Source: Phallusia fumigata
Taxonomy: Eukaryota > Chordata > Ascidiacea > Phlebobranchia > Ascidiidae
Direction: 5' to 3'
DNA: 59,003 nucleotides
Assembly (NCBI GenBank): GCA_008931825.1
Contig: QXVZ01016111.1
Location: 1-59,003, forward strand
The notes under the pieces were generated by a model. The model did no database searches. It was not told where the DNA came from and saw only the letters and a list, made by a program, of their open reading frames with translations. The position numbers and the translations under genes were made by a program. Below, piece after piece: positions 1 through 10,728 of this stretch. The first letter of the stretch is position 1, and every line of letters begins with the position of its first letter.

Positions 1-2123
1 AAGTTAACATACTTTTACCCACTTTGTTGTCAAAATAGCGACTAAGCCGCTTTTTATCACGAGCGTGGCTTTGTAATTTCAAATGAGCGTTTCGGTTGCA
101 AGCTGCTGTTGTAGTTGGTGCGACTTCAGACGGTGTATCGAATTCGTGGCCAAAGGAATGGAAGTGTAACTAGTACTGACGGTGTATCGTTGCACAACGT
201 AACTTAACACTTTGCAACATCCTGTGCTGCTTGAACATATGGCTCTCAACATTTTAAAAGTATGTTTCAGATCAAACCATCGTAAACCATGGGCTTTAAA
301 ACGTGTTATACTGTAGGATTTTGGGGGTCCTAACGTTTTGACATGTTTCCGTAAACATTTAGTCCCCCCAAACCGATTCAACTGGCCGTNCCTCCAAAAC
401 CAACTCGGTTTCAGCAACACTTAAAAAACAGGTCATAGAGATATTATGACAGCCGCTCTTTGATAAAACTTACAGCTTGTTTGGAGGTATTCGACCCACT
501 GTTGTGATTTTTGCTGATCTGATGTTGAAACGACATGGCACCAAAACAGCTGTCCGAATTTCTCAAATGATTTCTCGCAATGTTTTCCTGTTGGTCAAAC
601 CCGTTGGTTTTGAAATAATGCGCTGGCAAGCACTGACATTTTTTTAGTTGGTTTGTTTCAATGCACCACTAAATGTTCCCAATCAGGTTAACAAACTTGT
701 AGGAAGTACAGTTTTTTTAACAAAATATACGTAATGTCCAATACGCTTTTCGAACTGATTTTAGAGGTTCATGTAAAGCTTTTACGTACCGTTTACAGCA
801 GGCCTCGCCAAGCACACCAATATTTTTATGGTTTAACATGTGTATATTTTTTATGTTAAGTTAAGTATATATCAAGTGACATGGTTTTGCGCACAGTAGT
901 TAAATATTTAAACGTAGGATTTTGAACGGGTACCGCACCGAACGAAAAATTTATTTACCACCATAACGGGTGTAGCGATCCAAAAAACTCAAAACTTTCC
1001 ACTCAATGCTTGGAAAGACGACTCTGATATGAGTGTGCCGTTATCGTTGGCCTGCATGAAAGCTTCAGGGCAGATCCCAATACCAAGTGTGCGCAAGCAT
1101 ATAATTCACATTTGAACTTTCCCCTCGTTTCATGTTCCACTCTCAAACACAGTTTCTGTAATCTCCATTTGTCAGAAAGTTTTCTATGAGTTAGTTTCGA
1201 GCTGCGTGCTTCCTGTTGAGCACGCGATTTGCTTCCAATTTTCGCTTCACAAACGCTTCTTCGTGCAGCTGACATCATTGCCCACATCAACGTGTTGACG
1301 TCATCGCGTCGGTTGCCGAAACTTGTCTAATAAAAAAACAAATGTATGGACAAGGTTATTTTAAGGTCAAATCATAAGGTTACTCGGTCACACTTTAGCA
1401 AGAAACCCAATCTTCCGACTTTTTTCTGCGTGTTGGTTTCAGAATAAGACAGAAACGTCCCGAGCCGACAAACAGTTCTATTGTGTACGTCAACCTATAG
1501 TCGCGGTGCATGTTGCCCTGAACGAATGCCCTGGTGAATTTCATCAGTTTCTTGACGTAGTGTGGCCCCGAAAAAATGCCCCAATGTGGATTTTGCCTTT
1601 AATATCTAATTGCCCGTTGCACGCCCTTTCTCGTCGAGTCACACGGTCATGTTTGTAATTGTGACGTCTTATAACGATTTTAGTGACGTTTCTCCGTAAA
1701 ATGTTTAGCCGCTAAAGTGGATTTGTGTTGCTTCAAGCTGTTTGCATTGGGAATTCTGTGATGGCGTTGCTTGTGTTAGTGTGTTTGGTCAGTAAGCGTG
1801 GGGAGTGCGAAGGACTACATGTAAATAATTTTATTATTTGGCATCATGGTAAATTATGTAAATTATACCTCGAGTACAATGCTAAAATGCCGTGACGTAA
1901 AAATAGTATGACGTGAGATCCGCGTACCATATCGATTAGGTGAGTTGATTGCAACCGATTTTTCAATTTCCCAATTGATTTCTCACCATTTTTTGACATA
2001 ATGTGTTTTTCTACGTTTTGGCATCAGGCAATAACGCAATTCATGCAATTCAGTTTCTAATTTATGACGCGGGCCTGACGTACCGGCTTCGTGAAAACGT
2101 CATCCCTTATTCTCACATGCGTT
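1..2123. other. No gene recognised
   Basis: Both strands contain only short open frames (up to 113 codons) that match no family I know and lack convincing splice-site context. A single N at 390 marks a contig join; I see no duplicated sequence beside it. AT-rich stretches alternate with CpG-containing ones. A distal regulatory region or the intron of a gene lying outside the window would look the same. Confidence 0.5.
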
Positions 2124-2586
2124 TTAACGAAAATCCGTCGCCGTTGTTCTGTCGACAGTTTTACGAGAAAACCTAGCGCATGTGTAAACTGCAAGCCTCC
2201 AACCAACTCTGTTTTGCGGCTGAAAAGTCGCTAAAGGGAAGTCGTCGGCTTGACTCAATTTACACTGAACACGCGCCCGGGCCAACCAGGTCCCGTTCAT
2301 TTTCCGCGACCCCCGGCGACCGACCGCGACTGCAATTAAGCCAAACCCGTCGAAACTTGTCAAAAAGCTTCCCCGATTGCGCGTCACGCCTAAGAAGCGG
2401 AACTGCGGCCTGTGTTTTCGCCGAGGTCGCGCTGCACGTCGATTGTAAAGCAGAATTGAGATCGAGTTTGCCGGGTATGGAGCTTTTGATGAATGCCTTC
2501 CTGTGCGGCTTGTGTGGGACGCGCTGGAGTGCACGCCTCATTTGAATTGATAAATCGAAAATTTTTCGTTTGAATCGGATCGACAT
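2124..2586. other. GC- and CpG-rich island with overlapping open frames
   Basis: This stretch is clearly richer in G, C and CpG than its surroundings. Open frames of 87 to 136 codons overlap on both strands, which is expected where AT-rich stop codons are scarce. None of the translations resembles a known protein. The best reading is an unmethylated CpG-rich element, perhaps a promoter or enhancer, but no adjacent gene supports that. A short lineage-specific gene cannot be excluded. Confidence 0.35.
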
Positions 2587-5500
2587 TAAGGAATTGAGAA
2601 AATCTTTGCCGTGCCGTTTTGTTTTTGGTTTCTTCGATTATTTTTGGCTTCAATATTCGACAGATGTAATATATCTCGTATTTTACGCAAAAGCACGATC
2701 AGACGTGAATGTTTCATCAAAATTATGTAATAACTAACAAGTCTTGGGTTTTAAAGACCCTTTGGTCTTTAAGTTGGTGTAATGTTATCTTAACAGTGTG
2801 AGTAACCACTGTTGTGAGTCGTTTGCTTGATGACAACCGAGAAATTGCGACCAGTCCCATACTCCCATGTTAACTTACATCTAATTAAACGGTCCCAACA
2901 ATTTAATCCCATCTTATATCAACACTGTTCCACCAATAAAACCTTAACATAAACTTAGTGGGTCATCGCAAACGCTGAACAACTACGATTACTAAGCACC
3001 CCCGCCCGTACAAAAGAAGTCAACACAAAGTAGGTTGATGGGTGTTTGGCGGGCTACCTCCCCCCAACACACCTCGTCACAAGCAAACAAACTTATCACC
3101 GGTAAAGTTTGTCCAAAGGCGCCTGCTTCTATTGTCTGTATGCCGCCAGGTTTTTTGTATGCAACGCACTGTGGGGAGATGTGTGTGAGCAGTTCGTCAC
3201 CGCCGTGACGCCTTGTTTGTCAAAGGGCACCTGCTGGTCTTACGCAAGTCTGGAGTAATAATCATGCGTTTTACGTCGGCACCGGCCGCACCTGTCGACT
3301 GGGCACTCGCCTATAGACGTTAATACACTTGCAAAAGCATCATCAGTTTGACAAATAAAAATAGTTTTTGAAGCATTGTTTTGCTCTCAAGTACAGCTCC
3401 AAACACAAATGTTACATTTTCGATTATCTTGAAATTGTTTACTTATCAGGAACACTTAGTTACGAAGGTCAATATTTTCGAACATTTGTCTGGAGATTGT
3501 TACCATAAAAATTATGTTTTTGTTAACTGCGGTGCAAAAGGTGTTTTTAACCACTTTACTATTTGTGAAAACCACGAATGATAATCTAAACCGTTTTTTG
3601 CAGATTATTCACATATTTCTGATTCCTTTCTGCCATGTGCTGTCGCGAGGTTCGATGGACAAGGAACTTTCATTGATGCTGCGTTCATTTCAACAACAAG
3701 TACAGTAGGGACGGATATACTTCAACCCAAGTGCCATTGACGAAGATATAAACCCAGCCATCGTCACAAACATCGAAAAACAGTTTCATTTCGTTTATTC
3801 TCAAAAAACTGTTATGGCGGGTGCACAAAACAAGTACAACAAGAATGTACAGTTTTCGAAACAAAGGTTTTTACTTCGCAAATCCTGACATACTTGATTC
3901 TTCGTCATTCTTTTACGTTGTTTGTTTCAGTTTTTTGCCATTGCTGCCTAACGACACGCTTTCGTTTGTGGTTATATTATGGAACTTAGCAGGGTACGGT
4001 ATGAAACTATTTTGGCCACATATCCACCGGTGTTTTACAAAACGTACTTCGTTGTGTTACGGCAGTGATGGGCCGTTTATGTTCGAGGACAATTAAATTG
4101 ACGTATCATGAACTTTGTGTATGTGTACGCTTGCATTTCATGGCCGCACGCATACATCAGTTAATTTAACCACTTTACAAATTACCTGTTTTAAGCTGTT
4201 TCTCATATGATGTAAAGCTTGTAAGGCTTGCCGATAATATCATTCCTGTTCGCATTTCGTTTTTGCCCCATGTACAGATGTTACACGCCCGACTTTTTGT
4301 AATAGGATACACTGCAATGCGATGTTCACAAAAAATCAACCTGACAGTTGAACAACATACATTTGACAAGTGGAGTACCTTCTTACCTACACGTACGCAC
4401 AAAAAGAGTAGTATTCGTGATCGTTTGTCACGCGTTAAAAGTTCGCCGGTTTGCAAATACCCCTCATAATAATGCTGCCCAAACGCACAATAATGCCCCT
4501 CCCAGTTCCAATTTTTGCATTTTGTTTTGTTTCCAGCGAATTAATTTCTTTGTGTCATACAGGTATAGATTTTTGGCTGCAATGCTATCAGGTCCAAATT
4601 GGCATTAAGCGTGCCTTAACCAAATATAAAAACACATTTCGCAAAAGCTGGCGTTACTAATCGGTATTTCGGATATTTTCCCCTCTTACGCGGTCCGATG
4701 AAACCAACTTTTGTTCACTGCCGAGTCACCAATGTCAAGTGACTCATTTTTCGTTGCCTTTTCCCGTTTTGTTGTCGCCCTTCGGCTTTTCTGTGTTTTA
4801 TAGCTGCAGCTAGTTTTGGGCGTCGTTCATTTTTTTGTGTAGCGCGCTTCGTTTATCTGGTGACGGCCCTCTTCCGTTTCATCGCTATTCCCTTCTTTTC
4901 CAATAAAACTGCAACAAAGTACCTTGTTTCGTGAACTTGGTGGAAGAATATACGGGAATAACACTTGTTCAACCTACAACTGACATTAGTGAATCAGTTT
5001 GTTAACTGTTTTTCAACTTTCGGGACTTGCAGTATTTGAAAGGGGTCATAAAAATGACAGCATTTTTAACAGACAAATAAGAATGCTTGTTCGCCTCATG
5101 AATACTGGATTGTGATTTAAAACCTTTCCGCAAATACTGTGACAACATTTATATACTTTGGATTCATAAAACCTTAAATTGCAATGTAGCGCATAAACCG
5201 GCTGCACGGCGAAAAAAATTAACGCATTTGCCAACAAACGTCCAATGCAATCGCTAATTGCTGCACAAGTAATAAACCGAATGCCTTTAGGTCAGCGTCC
5301 AATTACTTGCCGTTGCCTAATTTATTCCAACCACTCCGCAAAAATAGGTCGAGTTATTTCATTATCAGAGGCTTACAGCACATTCGCCGCCCAAATCTGG
5401 CACGCAGGCCTTTCCGCGTTTCCGTAGGTTCACATTTTCAATTACCTTCTCACGTTGATTAGAAGGCGTGCCCTGTGAGCTGGAATGCAGCGAAGTTGCC

Positions 5501-5754
5501 CTGTAATCTACATTTTCTTCCTGCTGAGACGCGCGCCCATTTTGAACGGCGCCCGCGTGGTTCGGTTGCAGTCAGGACCTGCAGTTTCGAGGATTAGCGG
5601 CGTGACCTCTATGGCCCATTAAAGTCGCCATCGCTGAATTTCGAATACTTCCCGCTGCTTGCGAGTGGCCAGACAATGACACTGCATGAAAGTACAAGGG
5701 ACTTACATTGACAAGTGTATGAGATTGCATTGCAGGTCAAAACGGTTCTGATGC
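2587..5754. other. No gene recognised
   Basis: AT-rich sequence with only short, unsupported open frames (none above 100 codons). I found no domain motif, no run of exons with matching phases and no obvious repeat family apart from the hairpin at 2751. Intergenic or regulatory DNA is the simplest reading. Confidence 0.45.
2751..2772. repeat. Perfect 9-bp inverted repeat with a 4-nt loop
   Basis: TTAAAGACC, a CTTT spacer, then GGTCTTTAA form an exact hairpin. A second small inverted pair (ACAGTG and CACTGT) follows within about 50 bases. It does not match the histone 3' stem-loop consensus and no coding sequence lies just upstream, so its role is unknown. Confidence 0.6.
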
Positions 5755-6381
5755 ATGTCCCACTTTTATTGGGCAGTCATCTCATTTAATACTACAAACC
5801 CAAAACGGTTTGATGAATGGCTGTATTATTTCCATTATATTATTAACAAACTTAGGTTTTGTTACCCCACCTTTGTTGCTACGCTCGCAAAACATTATGT
5901 TTTAGATGCAGAGGCATTGATTCTGCTGTTGCAAAAGGGCGCCGTTCTAATAATTGCCGGCAACATAAAGAGCACGGGGGAAATTGAATGGAAATGGGCC
6001 ATTACCTGGTCGTCTTTGTTCCATGCCCAGGTTTGCCAGGCTATCCAGTTACCAATTAACAAGTTGGCTGCCTTCCATAGCGCTGCAGCCATATCCCGTT
6101 GCTATCCTTCTACAGAATTTAGAAGCCTGGCGCGAGCTGGCTGGCAAGGCCATTTAGAACGCTGCGTGGTGCTGATCAGGGATCGCAAGCCAAATAAAGT
6201 TGCCGCCTCTGCCACACCGCCGCTGCGGGGCACCAAAGTAAACAACAAATTAGCACCCACTGGCAAATCCCGTGTCCATGGCTTTCCGCAAAAAAGGCAG
6301 CGGATTAAACGCGCTTTAAATGAACCTCTCAAATGTTACCAAATCATTCGAGGTGTGTGCTCGTTCAATCATAAAGTATGA
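5755..6381 (+). CDS. Long open frame of unknown nature
   Basis: An ATG-initiated frame of 208 codons is open here, somewhat longer than chance would usually give at this base composition in a window this size. The translation has a moderately hydrophobic middle and a Lys/Arg-rich C-terminal quarter. I recognise no domain, transposase or reverse-transcriptase motif. The reverse strand is also open for 60 to 76 codons in places, which weakens the case. It ends about 930 bases before the MEX3 start codon, on the same strand. It may be an orphan gene, a decayed element or chance. Confidence 0.15.
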   Translation: MSHFYWAVISFNTTNPKRFDEWLYYFHYIINKLRFCYPTFVATLAKHYVLDAEALILLLQKGAVLIIAGNIKSTGEIEWKWAITWSSLFHAQVCQAIQLPINKLAAFHSAAAISRCYPSTEFRSLARAGWQGHLERCVVLIRDRKPNKVAASATPPLRGTKVNNKLAPTGKSRVHGFPQKRQRIKRALNEPLKCYQIIRGVCSFNHKV

Positions 6382-7310
6382 TCAATGTAGTGGCGTACTA
6401 CAGTGATTAAGATATATTGAACCGCGTGGTGGCGCAAATGAGGTAATATTGATTGATAGTCCCGTATGCACCAGAGATAAGCCTTTGTTTATTCTCCAGC
6501 CTTAAGAAATGGTTAATATCAGTATGAACTACTAGTGCTTGAACTATCTTCAATCACGACGTTAAATTTTGCATACTCGGCGTCTAGTCAAAGAGCGATG
6601 GCTGCCCTGAAGGTCAATTAAAATGGCATTGAATTTATGGGTACATGTTCAGTACATTTAATGATGAGTAAAAGCACGATTCGAGGAGAGCGCTTGTGCT
6701 TACGTACCTTCATCACCAGCGCGCGCAATATTTTTCAGACCAATAGTTACAATACACAAAGAAGAGTGATGTTGGTTGTGGCGCGAAAAAGCTTTACACG
6801 TGCGGTAGCCTTTTGTTTGTTTCTTTGGAGCACACAGCCTCGTGGTAGCAGCGCGAGGTGGTGAATCACGTGTGTCGGTTTGCGACTGCGATTGGACGAC
6901 GGACGGGTAAAAGGCGCGACAGCACGAGGCACAGTCATAAGTAGGAATGAAAGAGCGAAGCGGAGCTCATACTTGTGTTTGAGACGCGACGAGTGGGTTG
7001 TTGTAAAGGAACTGCGCTGTCTGTCCGTCTGGCTGGGTTGTTATCCTTGCAAGGCTTGGTTTTACCGAAGTTTGATTAGTTGAGCGCCGCAGATTTTAGA
7101 TATGTTAGCTTTTTGTGCCCTGTTATTACTAGTGTTGTAATACTTGTACGCGTTTATTGCAACGTGTTTGCATCAGACTTTCGCGAAGATTGTGCAACTG
7201 CTTTTAGGACTTACCAAATTATTATTGCCTTTTTACCAGGATTTTATCGTTAGAGTAAAGCAATAACAGCTGTACAGCACAGCCTATTTGGATTACCTCG
7301 AAATCGACAA
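6382..7310 (+). promoter_or_regulatory. Upstream region of MEX3 (promoter and 5' UTR candidate)
   Basis: About 930 bases separate the last open frame from the MEX3 ATG at 7311. The stretch from about 6840 to 7060 is richer in CpG than its surroundings and includes a CACGTG E-box-like palindrome near 6868. No TATA box is evident at a convincing distance. The promoter role is inferred from position only; the transcription start cannot be placed from sequence. Confidence 0.35.
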
Positions 7311-9690
7311 ATGAAGGCAGAAGTCGTGATGCAAAGCCCGACCGTCTTTTCGGAACCGACAGTCGGCAACACGCAAGAAGACCAGCGCGCTTTGCAAATA
7401 GCTTTGGAATTATCGAACCTGGGCCTGCTGGGTAATTGCGACGATGATGGATCTACTTCGAGTTTCGATGAAGCTATGAAGAACAAAAAAAGTCAGAACA
7501 TGACAGAGTGTGTTCCAGTTCCAAGCTCTGAACATGTTGCAGAAATCGTTGGACGCCAAGGTACGTAATTGAACTTGCTTGTTTGGGCGCCGCGTGAGTG
7601 TAATTATGTTTTATGTGTAAGGATTTACTGCCTAAAAAATGTTTGCGCAACATTCACAATGTTTTATGTTTTTCACAGGTTGCAAGATCAAGGCCCTGCG
7701 TGCCAAAACAAACACCTACATTAAAACGCCAGTGAGAGGTGAAGAGCCTGTGTTTGTTGTTACTGGCCGAAAGGAAGATGTTGCAATGGCCCGTAGAGAA
7801 GTCCAATCTGCTGCAGAGCATTTCACCCAAATAAGGTAAATGGCCATTTTTAAAGTACAATGTAACTTTAAGTGCATTTTCAAAAGTTTAATTTTGCCAG
7901 TTTAGCTGTGATGTTCTCAAATCTGCAGTAATGGTTTAATGATTGCCGTTTTAAAATGCAGAGCATCCAGAAACAGACATGCTGCTTTGATGAATGGACA
8001 CAACGTTAATGATGGCAATGCAGGCACTAAAACACTGCAGGTTCGAGTGCCATACAGAGTAGTTGGCTTGGTTGTCGGTCCAAAGGGTGCTACCATAAAA
8101 AGAATTCAGCAGCAAACCCACACATACATTGTGACGCCCAGCCGTGACAAGGAACCTGTGTTTGAAGTCACAGGTACGTGATTTGCAGAGTAATGAATGA
8201 ATGTGATGTTCATGTCAGAGTTGTAAACTTATGTTTTAAAATTAGGACTTCCTGAAAATGTTGAGAAGGCTAAAGAAGAAATTGAAGCACACATAGCAGC
8301 ACGAACTGGCACACAGCAAGTCAGTGTGGACGATGACTTCAAAAACAATGGCACAGAAGTTGGCAGTCCGCTGCAAGCCCAAATCAAGGCAGCAAATTCA
8401 GTTTCCAATGCATTGTACAAGACCAGGTATATAATCCTTATTGTTGTTGTATAATTTTAGCATTAATTACCCCAAATGTTATAGTTTTAGTTCATTACAT
8501 TAAAAAAATGTAGTTTTGGTTCGTTGTAGTTTTAGTTCATTACAAAAAACATGTTTAAACAATATATTTTGCCTTTTGCAGCACACTTGTTTCAACATCA
8601 TCAGCCTTCATGCCTTACGACACCAACAATGTGAACAGTGCTCTTCGTTCACAGGCACCTAGCTTCATTCCATCGAATGCAGGTGCTCAAAACATCCGCC
8701 AGTCAGAGCTTCTGTCTATGTCGCAAGCCAACCAAATGAACAACAACTTAGGTAAGGCCTCTTGCAGTCATGTGACAAACTAAATATAATGGTTTAGTGC
8801 AGGGAAAACAATATTATACTGTTTTCTTGCAGATTCCTCCTTTGCACCAAACTTCATTCCTGGCTTTCCATATTCCTCAAGTGCCTTCGAACAAGCAGAC
8901 AACATCCCTTCCACTGTACTGGGCAGCATAGCTGGCCTAAATGCAACACCCGTATGGAGCACTGGATCCCAAAATAATCAGCAAGATAACATCAACAATG
9001 GCGCCACTCAATTCCCGTTTACACCAATGAGAAGCAGCAGTGCAACCGGAAGCACTGGAGGCAGCACCAGCAGTGGATTTAGCCCTACATCGTCGTATGG
9101 AAATAATGGTCTGCAACGCCTATCTCCTACACTGTCAGACCCTGATTTTTCCCTACTGCCTTCGTTCATGCCCTCAAACATCAACGGCCACAATCCTGTA
9201 AGAAGAGTTGGGTCAGACTCTGTTGATTCATCGACAAGCAGCGTTGACCTACCTTCTATCAATGGACTGGGTCCTTTCAGCAGTTTTGCCATGACACCAG
9301 CATTGAATATTGAAAGTGGATATTCATCAGGTAAATACTAAGCATATGACCCTGTGCGCCTGGGGTCTCTAGTTATGTCTTGTGATTAGTTGTGTGATCA
9401 ACTCAATGCTTTTTGTAGGCGAAGCCACAGACAGTCTTACATCTGGATCTCCCATCGAGACAGTCAGCGCCCTTAGTCACTTGGTCCCTCGACCCATCGA
9501 GACCACTGGCAAGCAACGTTTGCCGCAGAGATGCATGATTTGTGGAGAAGGCTCGGTCGTAGCTGCCCTTGTTCCTTGTGGCCACAACAACTTCTGCTAT
9601 ACCTGTGCCAATGAGGTTGTTTCCCAACCCTGTGCCGCATGTCCCTGTTGCAAGCAAGCTGCCTCAATGGCTTTGCTGATCAAAAAGTAA
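7311..9690 (+). CDS. mex3: MEX3-family RNA-binding protein, two KH domains plus RING
   Basis: Seven coding exons with clean GT-AG borders and continuous phase: 7311-7560, 7679-7835, 7962-8173, 8246-8426, 8582-8751, 8833-9330 and 9419-9690, giving 579 residues. The N-terminus carries the MEX3-like [19 protein letters not shown] block (residues 23-41). KH1 has its GXXG loop as GRQG at 81-84, and KH2 has GPKG at 175-178. A long low-complexity Ser/Asn/Gly-rich region follows. The C-terminal RING runs from about 528 to 567, with Cys528, Cys531, Cys543, His545, Cys549, Cys552, Cys564 and Cys567 as likely zinc ligands. MEX3 proteins bind mRNA 3' UTRs to control translation or stability in germ line and early embryo, and vertebrate members use the RING as an E3 ubiquitin ligase. 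Function here is inferred from the family. The first KH domain is split by an intron exactly in the GXXG loop. I chose the 7311 ATG because it places the conserved N-terminal block close to the start. Confidence 0.93.
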
Positions 9691-10703
9691 GGACCAATGG
9701 TCTGTCAAACTGTTTTCATTGCAAGTTTGCTGCTGTACAAAACGTCAATTGTGATGTTTGGTAGGTTTCAGTTCTATTTTCATTTAAAATAGTGTGCCTG
9801 TTCTTATGTGTGTGTGTGCCTGTGTGTGTGCATTCATATTTTATACATACTATATCTGTTCTTTACTGCCATGCATAAACCTATAGTAATAGTTGTCTTC
9901 CCCTAACAAATTCCATAAACAGATATTTCATGTTTTGTATCAAGAATTATATTTTCATTTAGGTATGCGTTTCATATATGCTATGTATGGATGTGTATCA
10001 CATATTGCCTAAACACTCTTGCAACTAGCTGCCACCATTTATGTATCATGGTAATGTCTAGTAAACAGATCCACTGCACCAGCACCCAAGATTGCCAATA
10101 TTGTTTTGCCTTTTAATCATACCAAGGGTCTTCTACCTAATATGGCACTCAAAAAGCAACAATCATTCTGTTCTGTTGACTGCTTATGTACATAATTGCC
10201 TAAAAAGTCACTGCCTTAAAGTAGGAAACAATCGTAAATGCTCGCTGGGCCCTTGAAATCCTCATTTATTATCTCCCACACAACGGGTGTAATTTTTATT
10301 CAGGCCCACGAATTCTTATTTTTTTATTTATTACTAAATAATATATTTTGTATATTCTCTGTATGGCAGATTCTCTGTTTTATTGTTGTCTCATTGACTA
10401 TGCTTTTAGTTAGCGTTGCTGCTTTTTCACAGGTTTTTTTGTGTTCGTTTTTTTCACAGAGTTAAAAAGGTCTTGTGTTCTACAAAAGTCACCCCCTTTG
10501 TTTTATCATGTGCACTCACTAAACTCTTTACTCTGCCACGCGTTGCAAGTTGATGACAAAAAATGTATGTTCCCCATTCACTGTCAGACTTATTTTTGCT
10601 CGGAAAGCCTTTTTGTTTTACAGAAACCCTTTATTTTTATTTTACATAGCAGATAACGAAAACGTGAAAAAAACGCCGCTGCTCCTTACTTTTATCCACT
10701 GTG
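9691..10703 (+). other. Probable MEX3 3' UTR
   Basis: The kilobase after the MEX3 stop is U-rich on the sense strand, with a (GT)n-like stretch near 9808-9832 and no credible coding sequence. No canonical AATAAA was found before the poly-T/poly-G tract at 10704, so the 3' end is undefined. Assignment rests on position and composition. Confidence 0.45.
10187..10194 (+). promoter_or_regulatory. Pumilio-type 3' UTR motif TGTACATA
   Basis: An exact TGTANATA match lies about 500 bases downstream of the MEX3 stop codon, on the sense strand. PUF-family proteins bind this 8-mer in mRNA 3' UTRs, and MEX3 mRNAs are known targets of post-transcriptional control in other animals. A single 8-mer can occur by chance. 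Confidence 0.3.
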
Positions 10704-10728
10704 TTTTTTTTTTGGGGGGGGGGGGGGG
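10704..10728. repeat. Poly-T/poly-G tract (T10 G15)
   Basis: Ten T are followed directly by fifteen G. The G run could form a G-quadruplex-like or triplex structure and is a common place for sequencing or assembly length errors, so its true length is uncertain. It may coincide with the end of the MEX3 transcription unit, but nothing shows that directly. Confidence 0.8.

Noticed and set aside
2180..2545. 121-codon frame in the GC-rich island as a gene
   Set aside because: Several frames on both strands are open at once, which reflects base composition rather than coding.
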